Below, in pieces: positions 6,609-8,738 of a stretch of 8,738 nucleotides of DNA (its first letter is position 1; the number at the start of each line of letters is the position of its first letter). Made by a program: the position numbers and the translations under genes. The DNA comes from an uncultured Dialister sp. (GTDB lineage Bacteria > Bacillota > Negativicutes > Veillonellales > Dialisteraceae), in NCBI GenBank assembly GCA_900759415.1, contig CAAEVC010000005.1, positions 1 through 8,738 on the forward strand, read 5' to 3'. The notes under the pieces were generated by a model that was given only the letters and a program-made list of their open reading frames with translations, was not told the DNA's origin and did not search any database.

Positions 6609-8000
6609 CTATTTTACCATTTCTTCTTTTTTGAGATCACTGACATAGAGACATTCTTCTTCTTTTTTCACATAGTCCATGTAGCATTTTGTCTCTTTCA
6701 CAACCGCGCCGGAGAGTACGATAAGAGCGATAAGGTTTGGAATGGCCATGAGACCGTTCACAATGTCTGCCAGTACCCAGATGGCTTCCAGTTTGAGGAA
6801 GGCACCGCAGGCAATGAGGACTATGAAGATGAGGCGATAAGGAAGAACTCCTTTGGTACCACAGAGATAAATGATGCAGCGTTCACCGTAATAATTCCAT
6901 CCCAGAATAGTGGTGAAGGCGAAAAGGACGAGGCCTACCATGAGCATGTATCCACCGAAGACGGGGAAAGCGGCCTGGAAAGCACTGTTGGTAAGAGCAG
7001 CACCGTTGAGACCTTCCATCCATTTGCCTGAAACGACGATGGTAAGTCCGGTCAATGTACAAATGATGATGGTATCGATAAAAGTACCGGTCATAGAAAT
7101 AAGTCCCTGTTCTGCCGGCCATTTTGTTTTGGCAGCAGCTGCTACAATAGGCGCAGATCCAAGACCTGATTCATTGGAGAAGACCCCTCTGGCGATACCA
7201 CTTCTCATGGCAAGGATCATGGTAGATCCCAGAAAACCGCCGGCAGCAGCACTTCCAGTGAATGCGCTGGTGATAATGGTAGCAATGGCAGCTGGAATTT
7301 CATCAGCAAAGTAAATAAGGACACCCAGGGTGGAGAGGAAATAGATCACTGCCATGGCCGGCACGATTTTGGCTGCTGCAGAAGCGATGGACTGAAGGCC
7401 TCCGATGGTAATAGCCGCTACCAGTACAGTAAGGATGACAGCGGTCCAGATAGGATCAAGGCCAATGGTCATATTGGTGATTTCCACAATGGAATTTACC
7501 TGTGCAAAGGTACCGATACCGAAGTAGGCTACAAGGACACCAAAGATAGCAAAAAGAGCCCCCAGCCATCTATATTTCTCGCCCATGCCGTTTTTGATGT
7601 AGAACATGGGACCGCCGGCGATTTCGCCTTTGTCATCCACTTCTCTGTATTTCACAGCGAGGACCCCTTCGGCATATTTGGTAGCCATACCAAAGAAAGC
7701 AGCAAGCCACATCCAGAAGATGGCGCCAGGGCCGCCGGCTGCAATAGCTGTGGCAACACCTACAATATTTCCTGTACCAACAGTTGCAGAAAGAGCGGTG
7801 CAGAGAGCTTTGAAGGAATCGATATCTCCTTCGCCCTGATTCTTTGCTTTGAAAATGAGACCCAGTGCCCGGGGAAGTTTGAAAATCTGGAGCAGATGCA
7901 GTCTTGCAGTGAGCAGAATGCCGGTGCCCACCAGAAGAATAAGGAGCGGCGGGCCCCAGATGAAGCTGTCCAGTGCATTCAGTAGATTCATGTAATCCAT
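6609..8000 (-). CDS. AGCS-family sodium:alanine/glycine symporter
   Basis: A 463-residue inner-membrane transporter of the alanine or glycine:cation symporter family, which imports glycine and/or alanine with sodium. Family landmarks in order: TVGTGNIVGVATAIAAGGPG (73-92), AGGPMFYI (128-135), GVFSNESGLGSAPIVAAAA (272-290) and GWNYYGERC (367-375). About ten or eleven hydrophobic segments run from residue 14 to 435, and a short charged cytoplasmic tail closes the protein. Length is normal for the family. Met1 is supported by AGAAAGGA (8016-8009) eight bases upstream; Met4 is an alternative. It is transcribed alone, from a promoter near 8281-8309 through a tandem glycine riboswitch and terminator, and ends at its own terminator. 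The riboswitch makes glycine the likely physiological substrate, but family members differ in preference among glycine, D- and L-alanine. Confidence 0.95.
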   Translation of the reverse strand: MDYMNLLNALDSFIWGPPLLILLVGTGILLTARLHLLQIFKLPRALGLIFKAKNQGEGDIDSFKALCTALSATVGTGNIVGVATAIAAGGPGAIFWMWLAAFFGMATKYAEGVLAVKYREVDDKGEIAGGPMFYIKNGMGEKYRWLGALFAIFGVLVAYFGIGTFAQVNSIVEITNMTIGLDPIWTAVILTVLVAAITIGGLQSIASAAAKIVPAMAVIYFLSTLGVLIYFADEIPAAIATIITSAFTGSAAAGGFLGSTMILAMRSGIARGVFSNESGLGSAPIVAAAAKTKWPAEQGLISMTGTFIDTIIICTLTGLTIVVSGKWMEGLNGAALTNSAFQAAFPVFGGYMLMVGLVLFAFTTILGWNYYGERCIIYLCGTKGVLPYRLIFIVLIACGAFLKLEAIWVLADIVNGLMAIPNLIALIVLSGAVVKETKCYMDYVKKEEECLYVSDLKKEEMVK

Positions 8001-8023
8001 AACTATCGTCCTTTCTACAATAC

Positions 8024-8055
8024 AAAAGCCGGTCTCTTAACTCTGGAGACCGGCT
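8024..8055 (-). terminator. Riboswitch-controlled terminator in the symporter leader
   Basis: On the minus strand AGCCGGTCTC (8055-8046) pairs with GAGACCGGCT (8036-8027), a perfect 10-bp GC-rich stem with a nine-base loop, followed by TTTTGTATTG. It lies just upstream of the symporter's ribosome binding site and is the expression platform of the glycine riboswitch. Its left arm and loop also contain the sequence that can pair with aptamer II (see the findings). Confidence 0.9.
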
Positions 8056-8069
8056 GTATAGGTAAATAG

Positions 8070-8092
8070 AACGAATCTTTATAGATTTCGTT
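8070..8092 (-). other. Small hairpin between riboswitch and terminator
   Basis: AACGAATC (8070-8077) is complementary to GATTTCGTT (8084-8092) with one bulged base, leaving a six-base loop. It sits in the linker between aptamer II and the terminator and would bring the two closer together in the folded RNA. A role is not established. Confidence 0.4.
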
Positions 8093-8099
8093 GTCTTTG

Positions 8100-8263
8100 C
8101 TCTGTCCTTTTGCCTGAGAGATTTGGCTTATCGCTTTACACCTTCGGCGCTCTTAATGAGACTCTCCAGAGTGTGTCCACATGCGGTACTATCTTGAAAA
8201 AGATACCTGAGAGTGTTACTCCTTCGGTAAGCCAGAGGCTTTCTCCCGTATGCTTCATCCACC
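8100..8263 (-). promoter_or_regulatory. Tandem glycine riboswitch
   Basis: Two glycine aptamers lie in tandem on the minus strand. Aptamer I (8253-8179) has P1 GCATACGG/CCGCATGT with one mismatch and one G-U pair, the core CCGAAGGAGTAA and the conserved CTCTCAGGTA. Aptamer II (8171-8100) has P1 CTCTG/CAGAG, the core GCGCCGAAGGTGTAA and the near-invariant CTCTCAGGCAAAAGGACAG. A six-base linker (GGACAC, 8178-8173) joins them. Its CAC can pair with GTG at 8262-8260 upstream of aptamer I, next to GA-rich bases, consistent with the leader-linker kink-turn known for this class. It controls the AGCS symporter through the terminator at 8024-8055. Confidence 0.95.
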
Positions 8264-8280
8264 TGTATTAAGTTAGTTGC

Positions 8281-8309
8281 ATTATAGGCGCATTTTTCAA
8301 CTTTTGCAA
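8281..8309 (-). promoter_or_regulatory. Sigma-A type promoter of the symporter transcript
   Basis: On the minus strand TTGCAA (8309-8304) and a perfect TATAAT (8286-8281) are separated by 17 bases. Initiation is predicted near 8274, about 12 bases before the kink-turn strand of the riboswitch, so the RNA would contain every element of the tandem aptamer. Good position and spacing make this the best-supported promoter in the window. Confidence 0.85.
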
Positions 8310-8380
8310 GGGAAAAGTCAATTTTTAATCATTTTTTAATCTACTGCAATAATCTCACTGGCGGTGCTTGCGGCTTAAAA

Positions 8381-8657
8381 AGGCAGAGTTGAGATTTGAG
8401 TTACGAGAGCCCCGAGGTGGTTGTAAAGACTGAAAAAGGCAGAGTTGAGAGTTGAGCGCAGAGAGTTGAGAGAAGGTGTCGGCCTTGCCGACGAGTATAA
8501 AGCCTATACAGTCATCCCGCGATAACTTTTGCTTATTATACTGCGGGTTTCCTCACCACCTGAGTCATACTCTCCACTATCCAAAGGGTCTTGAAAGAGA
8601 TTTATGGAAAAGACAGAGTTGAGAGTTGAGTGCCCAGAGTTGAGAGGCGGTTGTAAA
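8381..8657 (+). repeat. Intergenic heptamer/hairpin repeat element, right copy
   Basis: This is the inverted counterpart of the element at 95-276. It begins GGCAGAGTTGAGATTTGAG, continues with GAGGTGGTTGTAAAGACT, several GAGAGTT heptamers and the hairpin GTCGGC-ctt-GCCGAC (8478-8492), then GAGTAT and GCGATA. It closes with a heptamer block at about 8614-8650 that ends GAGAGGCGG like the left copy. It is longer than the left copy because about 90 bases of unrelated sequence (about 8525-8613) lie before the last block. No gene is visible here. Confidence 0.75.
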
Positions 8658-8738
8658 GGGTAGTGTAAAATATTTTGTGTAAATGAATCTTGCTCAAAAT
8701 ATTTTCATACCTCATACTTAAGGGGAAAAAAGGAAAAG
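8658..8738. other. AT-rich right edge, no gene identified
   Basis: Two identical 10-base palindromes, AAAATATTTT, lie at 8667-8676 and 8696-8705. The window ends in a purine-rich run, AGGGGAAAAAAGGAAAAG, which may lead to a gene beyond the edge. No start codon with a clear ribosome binding site is visible. Confidence 0.3.

Noticed and set aside
95..8657. Composite transposon bounded by the two inverted elements
   Set aside because: The elements encode no transposase, the genes between them are housekeeping-like and unrelated, and no target-site duplication is visible. A dispersed repeat family explains them better.

Overview
The window suggests a diderm Firmicute of the class Negativicutes (Veillonellales, Dialister-like). 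It combines a Gram-positive style DivIVA protein with a trimeric autotransporter adhesin (TAA). A TAA can only work in a cell with an outer membrane. A tandem glycine riboswitch of the kind common in Firmicutes is also present. The genus is an inference from this combination and was not confirmed by a search. No phage, insertion sequence, CRISPR, tRNA or rRNA is visible.

Layout, left to right. The first bases hold the start of a gene that runs leftwards out of the window (1-32, minus). Next is an intergenic repeat element made of AACTCTC heptamers around a small hairpin (about 95-276). Its right end lies just before the ribosome binding site of a threonine/serine exporter-like membrane protein (296-1657, plus). 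divIVA follows (1859-2533, plus) and ends at a very strong hairpin terminator. Between divIVA and the convergent adhesin gene lies a gap of about 370 bases, with a nested inverted repeat and the adhesin terminator. The adhesin (2907-6290, minus, 1127 aa) is the largest gene. It is preceded by a long AT-rich leader with two palindromes on either side of an extended -10 promoter candidate. Upstream of it, on the same strand but with its own terminator, is an AGCS-family sodium:alanine/glycine symporter (6609-8000, minus). Its leader is complete: a near-consensus sigma-A promoter, a tandem glycine riboswitch and an intrinsic terminator. The right end holds a second copy of the heptamer/hairpin element, inverted relative to the first.

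How the parts work together. The symporter and its riboswitch form a self-contained glycine-responsive uptake unit. The sequence supports a specific model in which glycine turns it off: the 5' strand of aptamer II P1 is also complementary to the terminator's left arm and loop. The exporter-like protein moves amino acids in the opposite direction but shares no visible regulation with the symporter. DivIVA (cell pole/division) and the adhesin (cell surface) look like independent transcription units. The most distinctive points are the riboswitch antiterminator, the pair of inverted repeat elements with a covarying hairpin, and a periplasmic coiled-coil tail placed after the adhesin's membrane anchor.
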